Assembly: GCA_050049355.1 (NCBI GenBank)
Contig: JASFWK010000004.1
Location: forward strand, 1 to 55,366
Origin: JASFWK01 sp050049355
GTDB taxonomy: Bacteria > Chloroflexota > Anaerolineae > B4-G1 > DUEL01
Direction of reading: 5' to 3'
Length of the DNA stretch: 55,366 nucleotides
How positions within the stretch are numbered: the first letter of the stretch is position 1; every line of letters begins with the position of its first letter. The position numbers were made by a program, and so were the translations under genes. The notes under the pieces were generated by a model that saw nothing but the letters and a program-made list of their open reading frames with translations, made no database searches and had not been told where the DNA came from. Positions 1 to 7,361 of this stretch are shown here, piece by piece.

Positions 1-2
1 GA

Positions 3-31
3 TTGACAGCCTCACCGTCATGTGGTAGCAT
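3..31 (+). promoter_or_regulatory. Sigma70-type promoter of the proS leader
   Basis: TTGACA (3-8), a 17-nt spacer and TAGCAT (26-31) give a near-consensus housekeeping promoter. Transcription would begin near 38, leaving about 170 nt of leader before the proS start codon. Confidence 0.6.
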
Positions 32-37
32 AGAAGC

Positions 38-210
38 TGCTGAGGACGAGCCTATGACAGGTTGCGCGTTGTGCATCCCAAGCAGCCCAGAGCCGAATCG
101 CCCGTTTCGGGGGACCGGTTAGCGCTGCTAGGGCATCGCCAGCAATCGCTCAGTTTAGAAGCCTTCCGATCCCCGGAAGGCTTTTTCTCATCTCTCAAGG
201 AGGTGGTCCA
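38..210 (+). promoter_or_regulatory. proS leader RNA, candidate attenuator or riboswitch
   Basis: The stretch between the promoter at 3-31 and proS is non-coding and ends in an intrinsic terminator at 159-187, so proS is expressed only on read-through. GGGGGACCGG (109-118) can pair imperfectly with CCGATCCCC (166-174), which spans the 5' arm and loop of the terminator, so it could act as an antiterminator. Transcription attenuation of a tRNA synthetase gene suggests a T-box. However, I do not see the canonical T-box core (GGGTGGNACCGCG) or a secure specifier loop, so the class of RNA is left open. Confidence 0.5.
159..187 (+). terminator. Intrinsic terminator in the proS leader
   Basis: AGCCTTCC (160-167) pairs with GGAAGGCT (175-182) around a 7-nt loop and is followed by a T run (182-186). 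It lies about 25 nt before the proS ATG, with only the ribosome binding site between. No separate promoter can fit there, so it must act as a conditional terminator for proS. Confidence 0.75.
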
Positions 211-1956
211 ATGAGGATGTCCCAGCTTTTCGGTCACACGCTGCGTGAGTCACCCGCCGACGCCGACACCGTTAGTCACAGCTTGGCGATGCGGGCCGGC
301 CTGATTCGCCCGCTGGCTGCGGGTATCTACACCTACCTTCCCTTGGGCCATCGAGTCGTGCGCCGCATAGAGACGATCCTGCGGGAGGAGATGGATCATA
401 TCGGTGCCCAGGAGATGTTGATGCCGGTGCTCCATCCGGCGGAGCTTTGGCAAGCCACTGGCCGACTGGAGACCGCAGGGCCGGCGCTGATGCGCGTGCA
501 CGACCGTGCTGGGCGAGACTATGTGCTGGCGATGACTCACGAGGAGGTGGTGACGGAACTGGCCCGGCGTGAGATCCGTTCCTACCGCGACCTTCCCAAG
601 GTCGTCTATCACATCCAGACGAAACTGCGCGATGAGCCTCGCCCTCGAGGGGGACTGCTGCGGGTACGTGAATTCCGGATGAAGGATGCTTACAGCCTCC
701 ATACGGATGAGGCGGATCTTGACCGTTTCTACTCGCACATACTTTCGGCCTATCAGCGCATCTTCAGCCGATGTGGACTGGAGTTCATTCAGGTAGAGGC
801 GGACACGGGGATGATGGGCGGTGCGGATTCCCATGAGTTCATGCTGCCTCACCAGGCCGGGGAGGATCGGTTGATCCGGTGTCTCGCCTGCAACTACGCC
901 GCAAACGCCGAGCGGGCCGAGTTCAGGCTGCCCGGGGAGAGTTCGCAGCCGGTTGAGGAAGCCCACCCGGTCGCCACGCCGGGCTGCGTCACCATCGCGG
1001 ATGTGGCTTCCTTCGTAGGAGTGTCCACCGGCCAGACATTGAAGGCGGTCTTCTATGTCTGGGAACCGCACGGCGGCGAACCAGAGGTCGTCTTCGTCGT
1101 TATCCGGGGCGACCTGGAGGTAAATGAGACGAAGGTGCTGAATCTGCTGGGGGGTGGGGAGCTGCAGCCTGCTCCAGACGACGAGATACGCGCCGTTGGA
1201 GCGGAACCGGGGTATGCGTCGCCTGTGGCGCTGGATGTTCGGGAGAGCAAGGATGGGCCAGGGCTGCTGGTCGTGGCCGATCGCTCGATCGAGATCGGAG
1301 CCAACTTCGTGGCTGGCGCTAATCGGGAGGGGTTCCACCTCACCGGGGTCAACTATCCCCGTGACTTCGCTGTCACCCTGCTGGGAGACGTCGCCCAAGC
1401 CGATGCTGGCCATCTCTGCGTTCATTGCGGAAATGCGCTCTCCGCCGAGCCAGCCATCGAGTTGGGTCACTGCTTCAAACTGGGTGTGCGTTACTCGGAG
1501 CCGCTGGGCGTGACCTACCTGGACGCGAAGGGGAAGGAGCGACCGGTGGTGATGGGGTCGTACGGCATCGGGATCGGCCGGCTGCTGGCGGCAGTGATTG
1601 AGGTCTATCATGATGAACAGGGGATCACTTGGCCTCCTGCGCTGGCCCCGTTCGACTTGCACCTGCTTTCATTGGGGCACACTCGGGCAGTGCGGGAGGC
1701 TGCGGAAAGCACGTATGAGTTGCTGCGAGCGGCAGACTTCGGAATCCTCTATGACGACCGAAGCGAAAGCGCAGGGGTGAAGTTCACTGATGCGGATCTC
1801 ATTGGCTGCCCCGTGCGGCTCACTGTGAGTCGGCGCAGCATTGAGAAGGGTGGGGTTGAGGTAAAGGCGCGATGGTCTCAAGAGTCTCGTGTACTCTCGG
1901 CGGAGGACCTGTCTCGGGCCGTGGCCAGTTTGCTTGACAGATGGCCTTGTGTGTAG
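211..1956 (+). CDS. proS: Prolyl-tRNA synthetase
   Basis: Charges tRNA-Pro with proline in the cytoplasm. The 581-residue protein is the bacterial-type class II enzyme. It begins with the usual SQLFGHTLRESPADADTVSH stretch, followed by motif 1 around residues 40-80 and motif 2 (FRMKDAYSLH) near 155. An inserted editing (YbaK-like) domain spans about 225-400, motif 3 (GSYGIGIGRLLAA) lies near 448, and the anticodon-binding domain is C-terminal. The ATG at 211 follows AAGGAGGTG at good spacing. The gene stands alone behind a promoter and a leader with an intrinsic terminator, so its expression is probably adjusted to proline or tRNA-Pro charging. The 3' end overlaps the promoter of the downstream histidine kinase gene. 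Confidence 0.97.
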   Translation: MRMSQLFGHTLRESPADADTVSHSLAMRAGLIRPLAAGIYTYLPLGHRVVRRIETILREEMDHIGAQEMLMPVLHPAELWQATGRLETAGPALMRVHDRAGRDYVLAMTHEEVVTELARREIRSYRDLPKVVYHIQTKLRDEPRPRGGLLRVREFRMKDAYSLHTDEADLDRFYSHILSAYQRIFSRCGLEFIQVEADTGMMGGADSHEFMLPHQAGEDRLIRCLACNYAANAERAEFRLPGESSQPVEEAHPVATPGCVTIADVASFVGVSTGQTLKAVFYVWEPHGGEPEVVFVVIRGDLEVNETKVLNLLGGGELQPAPDDEIRAVGAEPGYASPVALDVRESKDGPGLLVVADRSIEIGANFVAGANREGFHLTGVNYPRDFAVTLLGDVAQADAGHLCVHCGNALSAEPAIELGHCFKLGVRYSEPLGVTYLDAKGKERPVVMGSYGIGIGRLLAAVIEVYHDEQGITWPPALAPFDLHLLSLGHTRAVREAAESTYELLRAADFGILYDDRSESAGVKFTDADLIGCPVRLTVSRRSIEKGGVEVKARWSQESRVLSAEDLSRAVASLLDRWPCV

Positions 1957-1962
1957 GATAAT
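1934..1962 (+). promoter_or_regulatory. Sigma70-type promoter inside the 3' end of proS
   Basis: TTGACA (1934-1939), a 17-nt spacer and GATAAT (1957-1962) form a near-consensus promoter that overlaps the last proS codons. It would start a transcript near 1969, about 210 nt ahead of the histidine kinase gene. Confidence 0.65.
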
Positions 1963-1968
1963 CTTCAC

Positions 1969-2179
1969 TGCCTTCTGCCTATTGAGAGGCACTGAGGCAG
2001 AGGGGTGGTATCTGGGAGCAATTGCGCATCGTCGCCAGGGTGAGGCAATGAGCGAGAGACGGTCCGCGCTCCCAGTCCAAGGGTGGCGCTAGAGGAGGCG
2101 ATTCTGCCTCACCTCTCCTCGGACTATCCAGCTTGCTTTCTTCCTGACGGATCCTGCGCTGGCCCGGAGGAAGTGGAGG
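1969..2179 (+). promoter_or_regulatory. Long structured leader of the histidine kinase gene
   Basis: This is the untranslated stretch from the promoter at 1934-1962 to the ATG at 2180. CTGGGAGC (2012-2019) and GCTCCCAG (2068-2075) form a perfect 8-bp closing stem around about 48 nt, followed by an AGAGG-AGGC/GCCT-CA-CCTCT stem near 2090-2120. No terminator-like T run and no convincing small ORF are seen. It may be a cis-acting RNA; the class is not recognised. Confidence 0.35.
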
Positions 2180-3769
2180 ATGCTTTCTTCGTATCGCGTG
2201 CGGCAGCGAGATGCCCTATTGAGGATCATCAAGGCGCTGACCGCGCAACTGGAGCTGGACACCGTCTTAGAGATAGTCATTCAGGCGGCGACCGGGTTGC
2301 TTTCCGGACAGGCTGGCCTCATCGCCCTTCGCCGGTCCGATGGAGAGTTCTCTATCCGGGCTGCCCATGGCCTGCCGGTACGTCTCTTGGGATACTTCAC
2401 GGTGCTGTTTTCCGACATACCGGACCGGGCGGACCACACAGACTTTCTCATTCCAGGTTTGGCGACCAAGCTGCATCAGGTAGCGGCGGAGACCGGCTTG
2501 CCTCTACGCCAAGTCATAGCCCTGCCGATGTCCATGGGGCGGGACCTGATTGGCGTCCTGTACGTATTTCGAGTTCACGGCGGCGGATTCACCGCTGACG
2601 AGAGACAGGTGCTGACCAGCTTCGCGGATCAGGCCGCCATCGCTGTCCACAACGCTCAACTCTATCAGCGGTTGGGCTACGAGAAGCGGAGGCTGAACGC
2701 GATCCTGGAGTACAGCGCTGATGGCGTGATGGTCATGGACAACGCTCAACGCATCGAGATCTTCAATCGGGCGTTGGCGGAGCTCACTGGCTGGCCCGCG
2801 GGTGATGCGGTTGGCCGTCACCACGATGAGATCATTCGGTGGCATAGCCTGGAGACGGAAATGGAGTTGTCCCAAGCGATCGCTGGAGGCTGGCCGCTGA
2901 TGAGGGACTCCGGATCTACCAGTCCTCTCTACGTTGAGGGGGACCTCCGGCGACGCAGCGGAGGAAGGGTGAGCATTGGGGTCACGTACGCGCCACTGCT
3001 CGACCGAGATGGAAGGCTGGTCAACGTCATTGCCAACCTGAGGGATATCAGCCGCTTCCGCGAAGCAGACAGGTTGAAGGACACCTTTGTCTCAATCGTG
3101 TCCCATGAGTTGAAGACGCCCGTGACGGTCATTCAGGGGTATGCAGAGACGCTGAACCGTCCCGATGCTATGTGGGACAAGCAGAGGGTGAGGGAAGGGC
3201 TGGGAGCAATCGAAGAGGAGACGCAGCGGCTAGGTCGGCTGGTTGATGATTTGCTGGACGTCTCTCGCCTGCAGGCGGGGATGCCTTCCCTTCAGATGGA
3301 GGAGGTAGCTCTCGATTCGCTGACGGAGCGTGTGGTTAGACGCCTTCAATCTCAGACCGAGGAGCACGAGTTCAGTCTTCGTTTTCCCAGGGGCTTCCCC
3401 ACAGTGCGTGGAGATCCGGGCCGACTGGAGCAGGTGCTGAACAACTTGGTGAACAATGCTATTAAGTACTCGCCTAAGGGGGGGAGGGTGCGGATCCAAG
3501 GGGAGGCTCGGCCGCACGAAGTGGTGGTGACTGTCACAGACAGAGGTATCGGTATCCCAGCCCCCGAGCAGGCCCACATCTTCGAGCCCTTCTATCGAGT
3601 GGACACCTCCTTGACACGAGAGACTTATGGTGCGGGGCTGGGGCTCTACCTGGCCAAGGCGATCGTCGAGGCCCACGACGGCCGCATATGGGTGGAGAGC
3701 AGGCCCGGTGAGGGAGCAGCTTTCTCCTTTGCGCTTCCACGCGAAGGATCGGGCGGTAAACGCAAGTAA
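2180..3769 (+). CDS. Soluble GAF-PAS sensor histidine kinase
   Basis: Two-component sensor kinase of 529 residues with no membrane segment, so it should sense a cytoplasmic cue. Order: GAF domain about 25-165; PAS domain about 170-290; HisKA with the phospho-acceptor in VSHELKTPVTVIQGY near 313; and HATPase_c with the N box NNLVNNAIKYSPKGG, the G1 box DRGIGIP and the G2 box GAGLGLYLAKAIV, ending near 525. The ATG at 2180 is preceded by GGAGGAAGTGGAGG. No receiver-domain response regulator lies nearby. The closest DNA-binding regulator, at 5346-6002, has an FHA instead of a receiver domain, so the partner is unknown. It is transcribed from its own promoter in the tail of proS. Confidence 0.92.
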   Translation: MLSSYRVRQRDALLRIIKALTAQLELDTVLEIVIQAATGLLSGQAGLIALRRSDGEFSIRAAHGLPVRLLGYFTVLFSDIPDRADHTDFLIPGLATKLHQVAAETGLPLRQVIALPMSMGRDLIGVLYVFRVHGGGFTADERQVLTSFADQAAIAVHNAQLYQRLGYEKRRLNAILEYSADGVMVMDNAQRIEIFNRALAELTGWPAGDAVGRHHDEIIRWHSLETEMELSQAIAGGWPLMRDSGSTSPLYVEGDLRRRSGGRVSIGVTYAPLLDRDGRLVNVIANLRDISRFREADRLKDTFVSIVSHELKTPVTVIQGYAETLNRPDAMWDKQRVREGLGAIEEETQRLGRLVDDLLDVSRLQAGMPSLQMEEVALDSLTERVVRRLQSQTEEHEFSLRFPRGFPTVRGDPGRLEQVLNNLVNNAIKYSPKGGRVRIQGEARPHEVVVTVTDRGIGIPAPEQAHIFEPFYRVDTSLTRETYGAGLGLYLAKAIVEAHDGRIWVESRPGEGAAFSFALPREGSGGKRK

Positions 3770-3851
3770 GTGATAGGTAGAGGCGGTCGACACCAACGGG
3801 GCCTTTCCGCCTCCGATGTATGCCCTAGGTACCCTGTGTGGCCTTGGACTT

Positions 3852-3876
3852 AGGCTCTGTGACGTCGGCAGAGCCT
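3852..3876 (+). terminator. Possible weak terminator hairpin after the histidine kinase gene
   Basis: AGGCTCTG (3852-3859) pairs with CAGAGCCT (3869-3876) around a 9-nt loop. It is followed by GGTTCTCTT rather than a clean T run, so termination would be partial. Confidence 0.35.
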
Positions 3877-3942
3877 GGTTCTCTTGGCCTCGTCACGAGG
3901 AGTATGAGGGAGAGCTAGGGCGTGTCTTGGAAAGGAAATACG

Positions 3943-5298
3943 ATGTCTACGGTACTGGCAAGAGTGACCTGTCCTAGTTGCAGTCAGACCTTCAACGCGC
4001 CGCTGGACCGCGTACTGGATGTGGAGGTGGATCCCGCCGCCAGGTCGCGACTGCTTTCAGGGTGGGTCAACGTAGCAATCTGCCCCCATTGCGGGGCAGG
4101 GGGGGCAGTCAACCTGCCCTTCCTCTACCACGATCCCTCCAAGGAACTGGCTTTGGTTCACATGCCGATGGAGGCCGTCCGCAGTGACCAGGAGCGGCAG
4201 CAGGTCATTGGCTCGCTATCGCGAGAGGTGATGAATCAGTTGCCGCCTGAACAGCGGAAGGGTTACCTTCTCTCTCCGGAAGTCTTCCTCAGCCAGGAGA
4301 ACCTGATCAAAAGGGTGTTGGAGGCCGAGGGCATTACTGAGGAGATGATCGATGCCCAGAGGGCCAAAGCGGATCTGTTAAGGGAGCTGCTGGAGGCTTC
4401 CTCTGCTGAGGAGCGGATGGGGATTGTTGAGGAGAATGAGTCCAAGCTGGATGAGGAGTTCTTTCGGATCCTGCAGACCAACGTGAGGCAAGCGGAGGCG
4501 ATGGGGCAGGAGGAGGTTGTGCAGACCTTTGCAGATCTGCGGACTCTGCTCTTTGAGGAGACCGCCACAGGGCGGCGACTGGCCGCGCGGTCGGAGACGC
4601 TGGAGGCCTTTGAGGATCAGCCGACTCGGGAGAGGTTGCTGGAGCTGTTGGTCGAGGCGCAGGATGAGGATACGCGCACGGTATTGCTTTCCTACGGGCT
4701 GCAGCTGGTGGACTACTTCTTCTTCCAGAGTCTCACCCAACGGATCGAGGCGGCAGAGGATGAAGGGGAGCGGAAGCGCCTAGAGGATCTGAGGAAGGAG
4801 GTCATGACCTTCCGCGAGCAGTTCAAGGAGCGAGCCCAGCAGGTGGTGGCGGAGCGGGCCCAGCTGGTGCACGACTTGATGACGAGTGAGCAGCCCAAGC
4901 TTCTCGCTCGCCGTCGTGCTGCCAGCCTGGATGAGACCTTCTTCGCTGTCCTCTCTTCCGAGATCGAGCGTGCTGAAGCTGAGGGAGACACTGAGATGCT
5001 CTCTCGACTTCAGGAAGTCTGGCAGCTAGTCATGGAATTGGTGCAGAAGATGATGCCGCCAGGCGTAGCCCTTATGGGCCAGGTGTTGGAGGCAGAGGAT
5101 GAGAAGGAAGTCCGGCAAGTTCTGGAGAAGAACCGCCAACAGGTGGACGGCCGCTTTGTGGAACTGCTGGAAGGCGCCGCGGAGGAACTACGCGAACAGG
5201 GGGCGACCGACGTGGCGGACCGTGCAGTGGCGGCCTTGGCTGTGGCTCGGACTATGGTGCCGTCGGGTGGGGAGGAAGGTCTGGTGACTCCTCAGTAG
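3943..5298 (+). CDS. CpXC-domain protein with long coiled C-terminal part
   Basis: About 451 residues. The N-terminal ~80 residues carry two zinc-binding pairs, CPSC and CPHC, in the arrangement of the CpXC family, whose function is unknown. The rest is rich in Glu, Arg and Leu, is predicted helical, and contains a loosely repeated element with EEFFRILQ, DETFFAVL and DGRFVELL about 100-150 residues apart. This suggests an internally repeated helical domain. No signal peptide or membrane segment is present. I take the ATG at 3943, which gives the usual family start MSTVLARVTCPSC and follows GGAAAGGAAA. An in-frame GTG at 3922 is also possible. It points tail-to-tail towards the FHA regulator. 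Cytoplasmic; role not deducible. Confidence 0.85.
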   Translation: MSTVLARVTCPSCSQTFNAPLDRVLDVEVDPAARSRLLSGWVNVAICPHCGAGGAVNLPFLYHDPSKELALVHMPMEAVRSDQERQQVIGSLSREVMNQLPPEQRKGYLLSPEVFLSQENLIKRVLEAEGITEEMIDAQRAKADLLRELLEASSAEERMGIVEENESKLDEEFFRILQTNVRQAEAMGQEEVVQTFADLRTLLFEETATGRRLAARSETLEAFEDQPTRERLLELLVEAQDEDTRTVLLSYGLQLVDYFFFQSLTQRIEAAEDEGERKRLEDLRKEVMTFREQFKERAQQVVAERAQLVHDLMTSEQPKLLARRRAASLDETFFAVLSSEIERAEAEGDTEMLSRLQEVWQLVMELVQKMMPPGVALMGQVLEAEDEKEVRQVLEKNRQQVDGRFVELLEGAAEELREQGATDVADRAVAALAVARTMVPSGGEEGLVTPQ

Positions 5299-5345
5299 GG
5301 GGACTGGCTGCTATCTTGGGAGTCGGTTGCAGGCTCTTCCCTTCT

Positions 5346-6002
5346 TCAGCGGTTCTCCAGCCGGAAGCCGTGGCCGCGAACGGTCACGATGTAGGCATGG
5401 TCCGAGTCCAGAGCAGCCAGCCGCTCCCTCAACCGGCGGACGAGCGCATCGATTGCCTGAGAGGAGACGCCCTCCGCGGCCTCGTCGGCCCAGACGGCGG
5501 CCACGATCTCCTCCCGTGTCACAATCTCTCCCTGGGCGTCCAGCAGGGTAGTCAGCAGTTGGTACTGGGCTGGGGAAAGGGGTGGGGTCAGTTCCTGCTT
5601 GTCTATGAAGACGCGGTGGCTGGCTCGATCGACGTGCAGCCCACGGAAGTGGTCCTCCGACATCAGCGGCACCGTAGCGTTGGCTCCTACGAACCCCATC
5701 TTCACGCAGAGCGCGATTTGAATCTCGTCCCCATCCTGGAGCAGCCGTGGTTCTCCGCGCACCACCTCGGCGTTCACATGCGTACCGTTCTTGCTCCCTA
5801 GATCGTACAGAAGGTAGGTGCCGTCCCGTGTCCGTTCGATGCGCGCATGGTGACGGGAGACCTGGCGCTCGGGCAGAATCACGTCGCAATCCGAACCCCT
5901 GCCGATGAGGACTCGTTCTCCTTCAATGAGCCGGCGCTGACCGGCTAGTTTCCCCTCATAGAAGACGAGCATCGGGACCTCTGTCAGATTCCTTGCGTTC
6001 AT
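5346..6002 (-). CDS. FHA-domain winged-helix transcriptional regulator
   Basis: About 218 residues. The N-terminal FHA domain (about 10-105) has the phosphothreonine-binding signature GRGSDCDV...SRHHARI...GSKNGTHV. The C-terminal half is an OmpR/PhoB-type winged helix (LSPAQYQLLTTLL...VTREEIVAAVW...VRRLRERL...VRGHGFRLE). The protein therefore looks like a response regulator in which an FHA domain replaces the receiver. FHA domains bind Thr-phosphorylated proteins, so the Ser/Thr kinase encoded divergently at 6375 is the natural partner (inference). The chosen ATG at 6002 follows GAGGAGGCACACTTG. An upstream in-frame extension to 6140 lacks a ribosome binding site and is not favoured. Confidence 0.88.
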   Translation of the reverse strand: MNARNLTEVPMLVFYEGKLAGQRRLIEGERVLIGRGSDCDVILPERQVSRHHARIERTRDGTYLLYDLGSKNGTHVNAEVVRGEPRLLQDGDEIQIALCVKMGFVGANATVPLMSEDHFRGLHVDRASHRVFIDKQELTPPLSPAQYQLLTTLLDAQGEIVTREEIVAAVWADEAAEGVSSQAIDALVRRLRERLAALDSDHAYIVTVRGHGFRLENR

Positions 6003-6311
6003 CAAGTGTGCCTCCTCTACCACGAATACCTCTGAAGGACCAGGCCGGTGCGTGCGTCTCTTGCGGCGCATCTTTGGATCAACCGACCTTGCTCTCGTTC
6101 CAAGTTCTCGAAGCTGGGGAGTCACAAGGGCGCGTCCCAAGACCCGAGCGTCTGCGTCTCAACTCCGGTGACCGGAATCGTCTGCCTATCCCTCCAAGCT
6201 CATCTAGCGAGCGTCTCAGGTGCCGTCGCCGGAGCAGTCCGTTGATTCCTTGTGCTCTGGTCAGTTGCCGCATGCGAAATGTGCCTGGCTTGTGCGTCTA
6301 GGTATCTTGTC
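6003..6311. other. Divergent intergenic region, no gene seen
   Basis: About 310 nt between the FHA regulator gene and the kinase promoter. No convincing ORF, hairpin or leftward promoter is visible, although it must hold the control region of the FHA gene. Confidence 0.5.
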
Positions 6312-6339
6312 TTGACATAATCACGGTATGTCTTATCAT
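6312..6339 (+). promoter_or_regulatory. Promoter of the Ser/Thr kinase gene
   Basis: TTGACA (6312-6317), a 16-nt spacer and TATCAT (6334-6339), about 35 nt upstream of the GTG start of the kinase. Confidence 0.6.
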
Positions 6340-6374
6340 GACTACCTGGAGGAGAAGCGAGGAGAAGCTGCCCA

Positions 6375-7361
6375 GTGGCCCGATTGCTTGCACCGGGGAC
6401 GGTTCTGCGCGACCGTTACCAGATCCTCGCCTGCGTAGGGCAGGGGGGGATGGGAGCGGTCTATCGCGCTGCCGATCTGCGGCTGGAAGGTCGCATCTGT
6501 GCTTTGAAGGAGATCCGGGCGGATCCCGACCTCCTCCCGCACGCCCTGGCCCAGGCTCAGCGTCAGTTCCATCGCGAGGCCAGTGTCTTGGCTCGTCTCG
6601 ATCACCCCAACCTGCCCAAGGTCTCAGACTACTTCACGGAGGGGGGACGTGAGTACTTGGTGATGGACTTCGTCGCTGGGCCGGATCTGAAGCAGGTGTT
6701 GGAGGGTGAACTGCGCGCGGGGCGAATGTTGGATGAGCGCCGGGTGTTGCACTGGGTGGATCAGTTGTGTGATGCTCTCTCCTACCTCCACAGCCAAGAC
6801 CCTCCGGTTCTCCACCGGGACGTCAAGCCAGCCAACATCAAGGTGACAAGCGGCGGGCTGATAAAGCTTGTGGACTTCGGGCTGGTCAAGTTGCTGGCGG
6901 CCAGCGATGCACGCACAATCACCGTACTGCAGGGACGCGGAACGGTGGCCTACACTCCTCTGGAGCAGTATGGTGGGGACACCGGTCATACCGATGTTCG
7001 CTCCGACATCTACGCTCTGGGGACCACAATCTACGAGCTTCTCACCGGTGAGCCGCCGGCGGATGCCAAGCGTCGATTCCTTCGCCCGGAGAGTCTCGTC
7101 CCTCCTCGCGCGCTCAACCCCCGTATCTCCCCTACCACGGAGCGGGCTATCCTAGCTGCCATAGCCATGCATCCAGACGACCGGGTTCCTACAGTTGAGG
7201 CATTTCGCCAAGTGCTGTACGATGCTTCTCTCTCCGACGCGCTGGCGGTCATCGTGCCCCCACGGCAGGAATGGCGTCAAGCCCTGGCGGAGAACAGCAG
7301 CCTCTTGGTCCTGACAGGATCCCTCCTCATGCTAGCTCTTCTCGTCACCCTCCTATTCTAG
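6375..7361 (+). CDS. Tail-anchored Hanks-type Ser/Thr protein kinase
   Basis: 328 residues. The catalytic domain (about 12-275) has the Gly loop GQGGMGAVY, the Lys in CALKEI, the catalytic loop HRDVKPANIK, DFG (VDFGLVK) and an activation-loop end GTVAYTPLEQY. A single hydrophobic segment, about 306-327, ends the protein. The kinase is therefore cytoplasmic and tail-anchored, without the extracellular PASTA or sensor part common in PknB-like kinases. The start is GTG at 6375 with AGGAGAAG upstream. The stop overlaps the oppositely oriented GH3 gene by the 4 bases CTAG. A divergent FHA regulator is a likely phospho-target (inference). Confidence 0.93.
   Translation: MARLLAPGTVLRDRYQILACVGQGGMGAVYRAADLRLEGRICALKEIRADPDLLPHALAQAQRQFHREASVLARLDHPNLPKVSDYFTEGGREYLVMDFVAGPDLKQVLEGELRAGRMLDERRVLHWVDQLCDALSYLHSQDPPVLHRDVKPANIKVTSGGLIKLVDFGLVKLLAASDARTITVLQGRGTVAYTPLEQYGGDTGHTDVRSDIYALGTTIYELLTGEPPADAKRRFLRPESLVPPRALNPRISPTTERAILAAIAMHPDDRVPTVEAFRQVLYDASLSDALAVIVPPRQEWRQALAENSSLLVLTGSLLMLALLVTLLF

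Noticed and set aside
38..190. Calling the proS leader a definite T-box
   Set aside because: The GGGTGGNACCGCG core and a reliable specifier codon were not found by eye, so only a generic attenuator is claimed.
250..1662. Long antisense ORF opposite proS
   Set aside because: Mirror of a codon-biased GC-rich gene. It has no ribosome binding site and no recognisable product.
5993..6301. Rightward ORFs between the FHA and kinase genes
   Set aside because: No ribosome binding site; the composition and product look random.
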